From the NCBI RefSeq assembly GCF_024281035.1, contig NZ_JAMXLH010000022.1, positions 62,001 through 126,000 on the forward strand: DNA of 64,000 bases, written 5' to 3'. The notes below the pieces were generated by a model. The model was given only the letters and a program-made list of their open reading frames with translations. It did no database searches and was not told the origin of the DNA. The position numbers were made by a program, and so were the translations under genes. Below are positions 1-10,147 of this stretch, in pieces. The DNA comes from Paraburkholderia sp. (lineage in GTDB: Bacteria; Pseudomonadota; Gammaproteobacteria; Burkholderiales; Burkholderiaceae). Every line of letters starts with the position of its first letter. Positions within the stretch are counted from its first letter, which is position 1.

Positions 1-1172
1 CCAACCGCCTCGGCGTGCTCGACGAGCAGACGCTCGTCAAACGCGCGATGGACGAATTGCAGCGGCTGGGCGAGCGTATCGATCCGCGCACGCCTGTGAA
101 GAATCTCTCCATTGGCCAGCGTCAGATGATCGAGATCGGCAAGGCGCTGATGCGCGACGCGCGCGTGATCGCCTTCGACGAACCGACGAGCTCGCTTTCG
201 GCACGCGAGACCGAGAACCTCTTTCGCATCATCAACGCACTGCGCGCCGATGGTCGCGCAATCATTTACGTCACGCATCGCATGGACGAAGTCTATGAGC
301 TTTGCGACCGCGTGACGGTGTTCCGCGACGGCAAGCGTATCGAAACCTTCGATTCGGTGGCCGACCTCGACCGCAACCGCCTGATTGCAGCGATGGTGGG
401 TCGCTCGATCGAGGACGTGTACGGCTATCGCGTGCGCGAAGCCGGTTCCGTGCTGCTCGAAGCAAAAGGGCTGCTCGGGCCGGGCCTCGCCGAACCCGTG
501 TCGTTCCGGGCGCGGCGCGGCGAGATCGTCGGCTTCTTCGGGCTGGTGGGCGCGGGTCGGTCGGAACTCATGAAGCTGATTTACGGCGCGACGCGCTCAA
601 GTGCAGGTTATGTCGAACTGGACGGCAAGCGCGTGAATTTCGCGAGCCCGCGCGACGCCGTGCGCGCGGGTCTCGCGCTATGCCCCGAGGACCGCAAGCA
701 GGAAGGCATCGTGGCAATCGCCTCGGTGGCCGACAACCTCAATATCAGCGCGCGCCGCCATTTCAGTCCCGCGCGTTTCCTGCTGGACGCGAAGCGCGAA
801 CGCTCGCTTACACAGGACTACATCAGGAAACTCGCGATCAAGACGCGCAACGGCGACACTGCCATCGGCACGCTCTCGGGAGGCAACCAGCAGAAGGTGA
901 TTCTTTCGCGCTGGCTCGCCGAACGCATCGAAGTGTTCCTGATGGACGAGCCCACGCGCGGCATCGACGTGGGGGCGCGCGCCGAGATCTACAACCTGCT
1001 GTACGACCTCGCGGAAGCGGGCAAGACCGTGATCATGGTGTCGAGCGATCTCGCCGAAGTTATCGGCGTGTCGGACCGCATCATCGTCATGCGCGAAGGC
1101 CGCATTGCCGGCAGTGTACCGAAAGCCGAAGCCTCGCCTGACGAACTGATCAGGATGGCGCTGCCACGATAA
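1..1172 (+). CDS. araG: Sugar ABC transporter ATP-binding protein, AraG-like, 5' end outside window
   Basis: Two ABC domains: [15 protein letters not shown] / DEPTSSLS and [15 protein letters not shown] / [11 protein letters not shown]; frame open from the window start; followed by an AraH-like permease. Confidence 0.85.
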   Translation, partial: NRLGVLDEQTLVKRAMDELQRLGERIDPRTPVKNLSIGQRQMIEIGKALMRDARVIAFDEPTSSLSARETENLFRIINALRADGRAIIYVTHRMDEVYELCDRVTVFRDGKRIETFDSVADLDRNRLIAAMVGRSIEDVYGYRVREAGSVLLEAKGLLGPGLAEPVSFRARRGEIVGFFGLVGAGRSELMKLIYGATRSSAGYVELDGKRVNFASPRDAVRAGLALCPEDRKQEGIVAIASVADNLNISARRHFSPARFLLDAKRERSLTQDYIRKLAIKTRNGDTAIGTLSGGNQQKVILSRWLAERIEVFLMDEPTRGIDVGARAEIYNLLYDLAEAGKTVIMVSSDLAEVIGVSDRIIVMREGRIAGSVPKAEASPDELIRMALPR

Positions 1173-1250
1173 ATGTTTTTACCTTACCGGTCGCGCGCAC
1201 CGTGAGCTCCAGCCCGAAGGGCGCCGCCGATTCGTAACGATGAACCCGAG

Positions 1251-2261
1251 ATGAGTGAAGCCATGCAGCCACAAGGCACCCCTACCGTCAACGAGGCCAC
1301 CGCGCCCATTACGCCCCAGCGCGCGCGCGCGTGGGACATGATCAACAAGTCGGGCATCGTGGTGGTGTTCGTGGTGCTGTTCGCGGTGCTTTCCGCGACG
1401 GTGCCCGACTTCCTCACGACCCGCAACATTCAGGGCCTGCTGCTCTCCGTCACGCTGATCGGCTCGATTGCCGTCACGATGATGTTCGTGCTCGCGCTCG
1501 GCGAGGTCGATCTATCCGTGGCGTCCATCGTGGCATTCTCGGGCGTGGTGGCTTCGACCGTCATCACGCAGTCACATAGCGTGCTGCTCGGCATTGTCGC
1601 GGGCGTGCTCGCGGGCGGCGCGGTGGGGCTCGTGAATGGCGTGCTCATCGCGCGCTTCAGGATCAATTCGCTGATCGCCACGCTCGCGATGATGGAAGCG
1701 GTGCGCGGTCTCGCGTTTCTCACCTCGAACGGCGACGCCGTCATGATCTCGGAAGAGCGCTTCTTCGACCTGGGCGGTGGCTCGTTCCTCGGCATCTCGT
1801 TCCCGATCTGGAGCAACATCATCGGTTTCGTGGTGTTCGGCTTCCTGCTGAAGAAAACCGTGTTCGGCAAGAACGTGCTCGCGGTGGGCGGCAATAGCGA
1901 AGCGGCGCGGCTTGCGGGTCTGCCGGTTACGCGCATCAAGATCACAGTGTTCGTGCTGCAAGGGCTCATTACGGGCTTTGCGGGTGTGATGCTGGCCTCG
2001 CGTATGAGCCTCGGCGACCCGAAGACATCGGTGGGTCTCGAACTCGGCGTGATCTCGGCGTGCGTGCTGGGTGGCGTGTCGCTCACGGGCGGCGTGGCGA
2101 CGATTTCGGGCGTGCTGGTTGGCGTGCTCATCATGGGCGCGGTGCAGGACGCCATGAGCCTCATGAATGTGCCGACGTTCTATCAGTACCTGATTCGCGG
2201 CGGCATCCTGCTGCTTGCGGTGCTGTTCGACCAGTTCCGTCGCAGCAAGCGCGCAGTCTGA
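1251..2261 (+). CDS. araH: Sugar ABC transporter permease, AraH-like
   Basis: Hydrophobic permease with LGEVDLSVASIVAFSGVVAS and AVGGNSEAARLAGLPV motifs of the AraH/RbsC family. Confidence 0.85.
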   Translation: MSEAMQPQGTPTVNEATAPITPQRARAWDMINKSGIVVVFVVLFAVLSATVPDFLTTRNIQGLLLSVTLIGSIAVTMMFVLALGEVDLSVASIVAFSGVVASTVITQSHSVLLGIVAGVLAGGAVGLVNGVLIARFRINSLIATLAMMEAVRGLAFLTSNGDAVMISEERFFDLGGGSFLGISFPIWSNIIGFVVFGFLLKKTVFGKNVLAVGGNSEAARLAGLPVTRIKITVFVLQGLITGFAGVMLASRMSLGDPKTSVGLELGVISACVLGGVSLTGGVATISGVLVGVLIMGAVQDAMSLMNVPTFYQYLIRGGILLLAVLFDQFRRSKRAV

Positions 2262-2447
2262 TCCTGTCTCTGTCTGCTTCAGCGGGTCATCGAGCGGCAT
2301 GCCGGACGCCGTCGTACCGGTGGCGCGGGATTGGGGCCGAAAACCGGGAAGCCGTCGCATGACGGCCAGCGCGGGCAGGACGGGCGCGGCGGTGGTGAAC
2401 TCGTCACGACGACCTGAACCATCCCGGGTTGCCATCCAGACTGTCTG

Positions 2448-3458
2448 ATGGAGGAGAGGGACGTGCTCGATACACGGGAAGCGGATTCACGAAAGCTGGT
2501 CTTCGCGAAGGCGCGTCGACCTGGCGAGCCTGAATGTGGCGAAGCAGAGAGCGCGCTTCGCCAAACGACGTTGACGCTGTCCAATGCGCATCTGAGGCTC
2601 GGTGTCAAGGCCGGAACGCATGGCGGAATTGTACAGATGGACTGGAATGACCGCGGTATGTGGACGCCCGTCTTTCGGCGGCCAGATAAGCGGAGCCATC
2701 TTCCGGTTTCCCGTGAGCTCTCGTGTGAACCCGTGATCCGGATTCCAGATGTGGCGCAGGTCGTCCAGAGTCGGGCAATGTCATCCGGAGTGTGGGCAAC
2801 TGGTGCAGGTAGACCGCTTCCGGTGTCCAGTGCGGCACTCGTGGATGACTGGGAAGTCGACTTTGCCGAAGAGACATCACTTCGCCTGCGGACCGGCGTT
2901 GCGGAATGCTGTCGGGCGGTCCAGACCTACGAGCTTGACGGTCCCACGCTCGAAATAACCGTCGAGCTCGAGAATAGCGGCTGTACGCCGTTACGGTGCG
3001 GAATCGATATTGAGGCTGTCCTGGTGCGGGACCCGCATGCACGCATCAGTGCACCCGCTGGTGGCATCTGGATTGCAGGAGGGGCCGGCAGCGCTCCACG
3101 ACTCGTTCCCACGCCATTCGCCTGGCAGTTTGGGGTGACCCACCGTCTGTCAGCGACGAAAATCGACCATGCCTTCACTCGCTGGGGCGGAAAGGCGCTG
3201 GTCGAATGGCCAGCGCGGCAGTTTTCCCTCGCGATTGTGGGAAATACCGACTGCTACAGACTCTGCGCTCATCGCGAAGACGACTCGTTTTCGTTTCAGG
3301 TAGTGAATGAGCAATCGGAGCAAAGCTATATCGGGCAGGGAGAGGATGTGCATGGGCTGACGGTTCTCGCCGCAGGAAAGACACTCGGTCGCCGCGTCAG
3401 TTTCACAGTCGAACGGCTTGCGTCTTTGACCAGGACCACACGTCAGCCATCGGAGTAG
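2448..3458 (+). CDS. Aldose 1-epimerase / galactose mutarotase-like protein
   Basis: 336 aa, LTLSNAHLRLGVKAGTHGGIVQMDW start and mutarotase-like beta-sandwich pattern; follows sugar transporter genes. Confidence 0.55.
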   Translation: MEERDVLDTREADSRKLVFAKARRPGEPECGEAESALRQTTLTLSNAHLRLGVKAGTHGGIVQMDWNDRGMWTPVFRRPDKRSHLPVSRELSCEPVIRIPDVAQVVQSRAMSSGVWATGAGRPLPVSSAALVDDWEVDFAEETSLRLRTGVAECCRAVQTYELDGPTLEITVELENSGCTPLRCGIDIEAVLVRDPHARISAPAGGIWIAGGAGSAPRLVPTPFAWQFGVTHRLSATKIDHAFTRWGGKALVEWPARQFSLAIVGNTDCYRLCAHREDDSFSFQVVNEQSEQSYIGQGEDVHGLTVLAAGKTLGRRVSFTVERLASLTRTTRQPSE

Positions 3459-3548
3459 GGGCCTGGTTCTATTGCGCGGGGCAGCCGCTGCAAAGTGCCC
3501 GGTCGATGCCGCCTCGCGTGACCGGAGACCAGGCCTGCGGAGCCCGGC

Positions 3549-3917
3549 ATGCAGACCGGGCCGCGCCTGATCGTCTATCGCTTCGGCGCCGACCTGTTCT
3601 ATGCGAACGACCACCTGTTCGTCGATGAGGTGCGCCGCCTGATCGACGGTGCGCCGACACCGGTGCACTGCGTGGTCGTCGCTTCGGCGGCGATCGCCGA
3701 TCTCGACTATTCGGCTGGCCGCTCGATCGAAACGTTGTGCGGGATGCTCGCCCAGCGCGGCGTGAGGCTCGTGTTCGGCCGTGTGAATCGCTATCTGCGC
3801 TCGGATATGGACCGGCACGGCATCACGCCGGTCATCGGCACGGAAAACATCTACATGACACTGCACGCGGCGCTGGCCGCCGTGCGGCCCGATCTCCCGA
3901 TGCCGGGAGAAAGCTGA
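3549..3917 (+). pseudogene. Orphan STAS domain, likely C-terminal remnant of a SulP-type transporter
   Basis: YRFGADLFYANDHLFVDEVRRLID...VVVASAAIADLDYSAGRSIETL resembles the SulP STAS domain; no transmembrane part in frame upstream. Confidence 0.5.
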
Positions 3918-4250
3918 GCGGGCCGCGCGGTGCCGTGTCTTTGCGCGAGTGACCGTGCCAGGCTCTTGCAGGCGTGCTCGCGGGCGTTTGCCCGCCATCG
4001 CAATCCGGGTAGCGCGTAGTGCTCCGTGACCGCGCGTCGACCGCGGTAGCCGGGCGAATCATCACAGCCGCCGAATCCCACATATTGGGGAAACTCCTGG
4101 ACAACACAGACTAATAGCGAGGATTTAACAAAGTTAGAATGATGCCTCTAGATTGATCGGCGGGCCTGGCACAGATTCGCTGGTGCCAGCATGTCGACGA
4201 TCGGCCGCAGTGGCGGCGGCCATGCCTGTTGGTGACTACCTGGAGCCATC

Positions 4251-4781
4251 GTGACCGGTTCTGACCAGAGAACATTTGCCACGACCGCAGCCTGTGCGGC
4301 TGCGTTCCCCTTCCTGGCCGGCCATATGGTTGCCGGCTTCAGTGAACTCGCGCGGTTGAACCTCTCGATGTACGCAGCGGTCCTCGTTGGCGTGCAGAAC
4401 AACCGGGAGAGCCTGCTGCCGTTGCAGACGCCGGTGCCGCATGCCTGGAGCCAGACCGGCGGGTTGCCGCCGTTTGCTGCGCAGTTCGCCGTGCCCACCA
4501 GCACCGTAATCGAGATGACGTTGCAGACTTCGGCGGCGCTGAACCGGTTCGCCCTCGATGGTTATGTCGAAACGGTCCGGCACGCGACAGCGGCAATCGC
4601 TGCGATGGCCAGGAGCGTCAGGATCGTCGACGTCATGATGAAGTCCGCCATTCCGGTTTCCGATGATTCGGATTGCGCCGTCGCTGCGATACCCCCTGCG
4701 ACCTTGCAGGACAGTGCACGCAAGGATGTGGATTCTGTCGCCGGCGCGGCGCCGACTGCGCGCAGGCGACGAAGGCCGTAG
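4251..4781 (+). CDS. Phasin-like protein
   Basis: 176 aa with FSELARLNLSMYAAVL and FALDGYVETVRHATAA helices resembling phasins. Confidence 0.35.
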   Translation: MTGSDQRTFATTAACAAAFPFLAGHMVAGFSELARLNLSMYAAVLVGVQNNRESLLPLQTPVPHAWSQTGGLPPFAAQFAVPTSTVIEMTLQTSAALNRFALDGYVETVRHATAAIAAMARSVRIVDVMMKSAIPVSDDSDCAVAAIPPATLQDSARKDVDSVAGAAPTARRRRRP

Positions 4782-4856
4782 TGCTAGCGTTGCACGCCAT
4801 CCGGATCGCCGCTCGATACCGGTTTTTTTCCCAACGCCCCGACGCCAGGGAATGCC

Positions 4857-5054
4857 ATGCTGAGTCCCCACGAACTTGCCACGTTGATGCTGGTGAAGGA
4901 TGCGCCTGAGTGGATGGAGGCGGACCGCCTGGAGCTTGGCGTGCTTCGTGAGCTCGATCTGATTGCGATCGAGCCGCCCGAAGCGGGTCTGCCTATACCT
5001 CGCTTGACCCCGCGAGGCGACGCAGTCCTGCGTGCGATTGCCCGCGCGCGCTGA
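4857..5054 (+). CDS. Small hypothetical protein
   Basis: 65 aa ORF MLSPHELATLMLVKDAPEWMEADRLELGVL, protein-like composition. Confidence 0.4.
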   Translation: MLSPHELATLMLVKDAPEWMEADRLELGVLRELDLIAIEPPEAGLPIPRLTPRGDAVLRAIARAR

Positions 5055-5477
5055 ACGGTGGCACATGGCCGATTGCCTGTTACCGGGGAGGGCTATATTC
5101 CCGATGCGAACTGTCGGCATCACGAGGCGATGATCCGGGGTGTAACCGGGGAGACGGATTTGGCACAAACCTGGCTGGGTATGGCTGTTGGCACGATCGT
5201 GCTTGTTATCGCTATGGCCGGTGTGACTGCGCACTACCTCCGTGAGCGGCGTCGTGCTGATCTTCTGCGCAATCTTGATCACCATGAATGGTGGCAACGG
5301 ACCCGCTCAAGACGTTGAGTGCCGGCGGCAGCCGCGCGGTGCGTGCCTGCCGTTCACGCGGCTCCGATTCCGGAAGCAGGGTCGTGCAAACAAGAACGAG
5401 GCGGACATAAAGAACGGGGAATCAATCGTGACACCTTTTCGAAGCATCACTCCCATTGCGTGAATAACATCGTGAAA

Positions 5478-6836
5478 ATGCCGACCCCGGAATACCTGGA
5501 TCATCCGCTACGCGCCACGCTGGCCGCAGAACTGCATGCACGTCCGTTTCTTAAACTGACGGAATCCGTCTCGCTCGTACACTATGCAGTCTTTGCTGAA
5601 CAAAAACCATGGTTACATGAAGCTCTATTGCAGACGTTGTGCTGTGACGCAGGAATCCCGATGCCAGCGCAAGGTGCCACACACTATTCCGTTCAATCTC
5701 CGTACGGGTGGCGTCTCAAATGGGAGCGTCACACTGAATTTTCGACGTTTACGTTCGTCCAGTCTCGCTGCGATAAAGACTTTTTCAACGATGTCGCCAT
5801 CCAGGGTGTTCCAGCCAACTGGTTTGCGCAGCTCGCCGGTAGCCGTCTCGTCGCGTCACGCATGGAACTTCTCACGGGTGAAGAGGCGCGCGCGGCACGG
5901 GGCGCGGTACGGCAATGGATCGATGGGCCGATACTCGTTGGTAGTAACGTGCTCGGCGGAGGTCAGGTGTTTTGTGACTGGTGTGTGCGGCCCGATGGCT
6001 TCACGCGATTTCTTGTCATCGACGACGGTTTTCGAGACGAGCAAGGTGGCCGGCTGCTGCAGCGACTGTACGAAATTGAAACGTACCGGATGATGGCGCT
6101 CCTGGCGCTGCCTGGCGCGCGTCAAATGAGCCGTGACCTGGATGAGATTCACGCCTTGCTTCATGCGTTGATGCAACGCATGGAGGCGGATGGTGCGGAG
6201 GGGGACGACTCACAGCTGCTTGTCAAGCTGACGCACCTTGCGGTTCGCGTCGAGTCACTTTCAGGCTTGGGCGGACGCTTTAGCGCATCATGCGCCTACG
6301 AGAAACTGGTGCTGGGGCGAATTCAGGAGCTGCGTGAAGAGCGCATCGAAGGTATGCCGACGCTTCAGGAGTTTATGGAACGCCGCTTCGCGCCTGCTAT
6401 GGAGACTTGTCGCAGTGTCTGGGCGCGGCACGAACTGCTCGCTTCCCGTATTGCGCGCGCCGTCGATTTGTTACGCACGCGAGTCAATCTCGCGCAGGAA
6501 AAGGACGTCACCCATTTGCTCGCTGGCATGGAGCGCACGGCACGGAACCAGTTGCATTTGCAACATGCTGTCGAAGGCCTGTCGGTTGCCGCGATATCCT
6601 ACTACGTACTTTCGTTGGCGGCGGCTGCATTCAAGGCTTTGCACGTGCTCAGTCTGCCCATCCAGCCAGAGCTGGCTGAAGGCCTGGCAGTTGCGCCAGT
6701 CGTTCTGGCAGTGATCGCAATCACGAGACGCACTCGAAACCGGTCATTGGCGCAAAGCGGCGATCACGATGTAAATGGACATTCATCGGTCGGGGAAATC
6801 GGTTTTAACTCAGTTCCCATTCAGGAAAAGCATTAG
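5478..6836 (+). CDS. DUF3422-family protein
   Basis: MPTPEYLDHPLRATLAAELHARPFLKL start, two C-terminal hydrophobic segments; upstream ORF extension looks spurious. Confidence 0.65.
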   Translation: MPTPEYLDHPLRATLAAELHARPFLKLTESVSLVHYAVFAEQKPWLHEALLQTLCCDAGIPMPAQGATHYSVQSPYGWRLKWERHTEFSTFTFVQSRCDKDFFNDVAIQGVPANWFAQLAGSRLVASRMELLTGEEARAARGAVRQWIDGPILVGSNVLGGGQVFCDWCVRPDGFTRFLVIDDGFRDEQGGRLLQRLYEIETYRMMALLALPGARQMSRDLDEIHALLHALMQRMEADGAEGDDSQLLVKLTHLAVRVESLSGLGGRFSASCAYEKLVLGRIQELREERIEGMPTLQEFMERRFAPAMETCRSVWARHELLASRIARAVDLLRTRVNLAQEKDVTHLLAGMERTARNQLHLQHAVEGLSVAAISYYVLSLAAAAFKALHVLSLPIQPELAEGLAVAPVVLAVIAITRRTRNRSLAQSGDHDVNGHSSVGEIGFNSVPIQEKH

Positions 6837-6910
6837 GAGGTAACCCAGCTGTCCGATGGTCGCGGTGAAGTCGCCTTCCGCAAAAAGTCGTTGAAGCTTG
6901 GCGAGGAACG

Positions 6911-7516
6911 CTAGCCGAACGGTCTGATCTGCGACCCTGGCACGTCGATGCGCAGGTCCTCCATCAGCACCGTTTCGATCGGCTTACGTGACGCACCCTC
7001 GCTCGCGACCTTGACGGGCAGCCCATGGCTCACATCGAACCACAACTCATAGCGGAACACGCCGGTCACTACGTGTCCGGGCCTGCCTGTCACGATCAAA
7101 CGCGACGCTCGGCGCACGCCGATAGTCTCAGCGCCGACGACCTGCGTGTCGCCATGCTGTTGGAGTTCACGGACATTGACGAGCAATGCGCCGATGTCGG
7201 ACCGGTCGACGCGATGACCCTGCGGGCTCTGGATGATGCGACTGTCGGGGCTCAGCATGAGGAGCGGAAACGTGTCGAAACCGAATGGCCAAAGCTTGAC
7301 CTTCCCCGTCTCAGGGTTGTAGGTGAGTGTCGCGCCGGCATGCGGACGAATGAAGTCAATCCGAACGAAGCCCGGCTTGCGGTAGCAATAGCGTACCTCC
7401 ACCGGTTCTGCTCCCGCCGATGTCGATTTCAGCGTGACCTGATAGTTTGAGAGCGCATCGAAGCGTGCCTGCGCATCGGAAACGAAATCCCGGTCCGGAA
7501 GCGGCGTGTCCGTCAT
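6911..7516 (-). CDS. DUF1571-like / outer-membrane lipoprotein-sorting-like protein
   Basis: FDALSNYQVTLKST...VRYCYRKPGFVRIDFIRPHAGATLTYNPETGKVKLWPFG; internal ATG at 7516 chosen. Confidence 0.5.
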   Translation of the reverse strand: MTDTPLPDRDFVSDAQARFDALSNYQVTLKSTSAGAEPVEVRYCYRKPGFVRIDFIRPHAGATLTYNPETGKVKLWPFGFDTFPLLMLSPDSRIIQSPQGHRVDRSDIGALLVNVRELQQHGDTQVVGAETIGVRRASRLIVTGRPGHVVTGVFRYELWFDVSHGLPVKVASEGASRKPIETVLMEDLRIDVPGSQIRPFG

Positions 7517-7530
7517 CGCACAGGTTTGCG

Positions 7531-8136
7531 CTACTGCGGACTCAACGCGGCCGACACTACCTGGCCGGTGATGTCTTCCACCACGCACTTCCGGTACGCC
7601 TGCGCGACGACGGCGGCCGGCACCCCTTCATCCGGATCACGTCCCATCGCCTGCAAGGTCTCGGATACCCAGCCTGGGCTCACCGCATTCACGCGGAGTT
7701 TGCCGGCAAGTTCGAGCGCCGCGGCGCGCACGAACGCGTCGATGCCGGCATTGACGGCGCTCACCGCCGCGCTGCCCGGAATCGGATGCTGCGCGAGCAC
7801 ACCGCTCGTCAGCGTGATAGAGCCGCCCGGCTTGACGGCCAGGGGCGCGCAGCGCACCAGGTTGATCTGCCCCATTAACTTGTTGGCCAGGCTGAATGCG
7901 AAGTCCTCGTCCGCCAGCACGTCGAGCGGCGCGAATTTCGCGGTGCCGGCCACGCAGATCACCGCATCGGGTGCGCCGGCCTGACGGTACATCGCGACGA
8001 TCGACGCCTTATCGGAAATGTCCACCGTGAGCGCAGGCCCCTTCCGGCTCGCGCCGATTACCTCGTGGTCGCGGGACAGGAGCCGCACGATTTCCGTGCC
8101 CAGAAGCCCTGTGGCCCCGATTACCAGTATGCGCAT
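7531..8136 (-). CDS. Short-chain dehydrogenase/reductase
   Basis: N-terminal ILVIGATGLLGTEIVRLL nucleotide-binding motif; SAAVSAVNAGIDAFVRAAALELAGKLRVNAVSPGWV. Confidence 0.75.
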   Translation of the reverse strand: MRILVIGATGLLGTEIVRLLSRDHEVIGASRKGPALTVDISDKASIVAMYRQAGAPDAVICVAGTAKFAPLDVLADEDFAFSLANKLMGQINLVRCAPLAVKPGGSITLTSGVLAQHPIPGSAAVSAVNAGIDAFVRAAALELAGKLRVNAVSPGWVSETLQAMGRDPDEGVPAAVVAQAYRKCVVEDITGQVVSAALSPQ

Positions 8137-8281
8137 CGCCGCCTCCTATACTCGGACGTGGATGATGGGTGATTCTGGAGCACTACTTTGCACCTTGCAA
8201 TGCTCGCGCAAATACACGTGAATGCGCGGAGCCGGCCTGTATGCATGCGTAGCCGTATCGCAAACAAGGAGGAAGAGAACG

Positions 8282-8761
8282 ATGGCGGAATTCCGTTTGA
8301 CCACCTTGTGGTGCATCGAGGCGCCAGTGCAGCCGGTTTGGGACGCGATCCACGATTCACCTGATTGGCCGAGGTGGTGGAGGAATGTCGAGGCGGTGCG
8401 CGAACTGCAGGCGGGCGGGACCGACGGTTTGGGCGCCGTGCATCGTTACACGTGGAAGGGTGCGTTGCCCTATCGTGTGATCATCGACGTGCGCGTCACG
8501 CGCGTCGCGCCGCTCGTTGCGCTGGAGGGAGAGGCAAGCGGCGCGCTGGAGGGCGTGGGACGCTGGCATTTCACAGCCGACGGCAGCCGCACTGTAGTGC
8601 GCTACGACTGGCACGTCAGGACTGCCAGTACCTGGATGAACGCGGTCGCGCTCGCGCCGCTCGCGCGGCTGGCGTTCCGCTGGAATCACGATTCAATCAT
8701 GCGAGAAGGCGGCCTGGCGCTCGCGCGCCTGCTTGAGGCACGTCTTATCGATATCGAGTAG
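8282..8761 (+). CDS. SRPBCC-family (polyketide cyclase/dehydrase-like) protein
   Basis: FRLTTLWCIEAPVQPVWDAIHDSPDWPRWWRNVEAV. Confidence 0.7.
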   Translation: MAEFRLTTLWCIEAPVQPVWDAIHDSPDWPRWWRNVEAVRELQAGGTDGLGAVHRYTWKGALPYRVIIDVRVTRVAPLVALEGEASGALEGVGRWHFTADGSRTVVRYDWHVRTASTWMNAVALAPLARLAFRWNHDSIMREGGLALARLLEARLIDIE

Positions 8762-9147
8762 CGGTCCTGTCGAGCGTTATCGCCCTGCCATGTCGTTGAC
8801 CGGGATTTCCCGGCCGGCCGGCACGGACTGATCGATGGCGGGTACGGCGATACAGCCATCGTATCGCCTCGAAATCGCGATCCAGGGACACATTCCGGAG
8901 TTCATCGGGGCAGGCGACGTTATCGCGAAGGGCCGTTCTGTGTGCTGCTGGTCGACAGCGTCAGGGCCGCTCGCGGTCGCTGCCCGCAATCGCGTAGTCG
9001 CCGGGCGGCCGCGGAGAGCAGGATGAACAGCGGCAAACCGTGATAAGTGCAACAATCGAACTCGTCAGCGCGCTTGCAAGCGCTTTCTGCGAGACGGAGG
9101 GGTTATGAACTACCGCCACCGCTCACTTGCCTTGCATTGGAGGCAAC

Positions 9148-9345
9148 ATGACTGAGATCGAGAAGGAGCCGGTCGTTGCAGTGCTGAACAAGATCCTCGA
9201 ATCCGATCTGGCCGGCGTGGTGCGGTACACGCATTATCCGTTTCTGGTGTTCGGATTCGGCCGCATTCCGAGGCGCACGCGCAGCAGACACCACTTTTCG
9301 ACAGCTTCAAGCTGGCGCACCAGCACGCGAACGTGCGCCAGATGA
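9148..9345 (+). pseudogene. Degenerate bacterioferritin-like fragment
   Basis: MTEIEKEPVVAVLNKILESDLAGVVRYTHYPFLVFGFGRIPR then out-of-frame sequence; LFDSFKLAHQHANVRQMMGCPGEG continues in another frame. Confidence 0.5.
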
Positions 9346-9451
9346 TGGGCTGCCCGGGCGAAGGCTGACTTACTGAATCGGGCACCGATCATCTGCTGCG
9401 CTACCGGTCCGGCGCAGCGAATCAGAACGGCGATTGAGGGGTTGACGACCC

Positions 9452-10141
9452 ATGATGCTGACGCTCGCCAACGTGTCGAAGCACTACAACGGCACCACGC
9501 CGCGCAACGTGCTGCGCGGCGTGAATCTCGAACTGCGGGCAGGTGAACGCGTCGCGATCATGGGCGAATCGGGTGTCGGCAAATCGACGCTGCTCAATCT
9601 CGCGGCCGGACTCGACCGGCCGGATGCGGGACAAATCGTCTTCGACGGACAGGATCTCGCCACGCTCGACGACGACGCTACCACCCTGCAGCGCCGCCAG
9701 AAAATGGGTTTCGTGTTCCAGGCGTTCCATGTGCTGCCGAACCTCTCCGCCGCGCAGAACATCGCGCTGCCGCTGCTCTTGAACGGCATGCGCGCGAAAG
9801 ACGTGCCGGTGCGCGTGTCGTTCGTGCTGCTCGCGGTCGGGCTCGGCGGGCGCGAACACGCGTTGCCGCGCGAATTGTCGGGCGGCGAATTGCAGCGCGT
9901 AGCGATCGCGCGTGCGCTCGTGCATCAGCCGCGTCTTGTGCTGGCCGACGAGCCCACCGGCAATCTCGATCACGACACGACGATGCGCATCCTCGCGCTG
10001 CTGCGCGAGCTGGCGCAAAAGAACGGCGCGGGCGTGCTGCTCGCGACGCACTCGGCGGCAGTGGCGGCTAGCGCCGACCGCGTGCTGCGGCTCACGCCCG
10101 ACGGGCTCGAGCCGTACGCGCCGGGCGCAGGCCGAGTGTAG
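9452..10141 (+). CDS. ABC transporter ATP-binding protein, LolD/MacB-type
   Basis: GESGVGKSTLLNLAAGLDRPDAG, ELSGGELQRVAIARALVHQPRLVLADEPTGNLD. Confidence 0.85.
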   Translation: MMLTLANVSKHYNGTTPRNVLRGVNLELRAGERVAIMGESGVGKSTLLNLAAGLDRPDAGQIVFDGQDLATLDDDATTLQRRQKMGFVFQAFHVLPNLSAAQNIALPLLLNGMRAKDVPVRVSFVLLAVGLGGREHALPRELSGGELQRVAIARALVHQPRLVLADEPTGNLDHDTTMRILALLRELAQKNGAGVLLATHSAAVAASADRVLRLTPDGLEPYAPGAGRV

Positions 10142-10147
10142 TCGGCG

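Noticed and set aside
4236-5297. 353-aa minus-strand ORF
   Set aside because: Low-complexity Arg/His-rich frame opposite more protein-like plus-strand ORFs; not fully excluded
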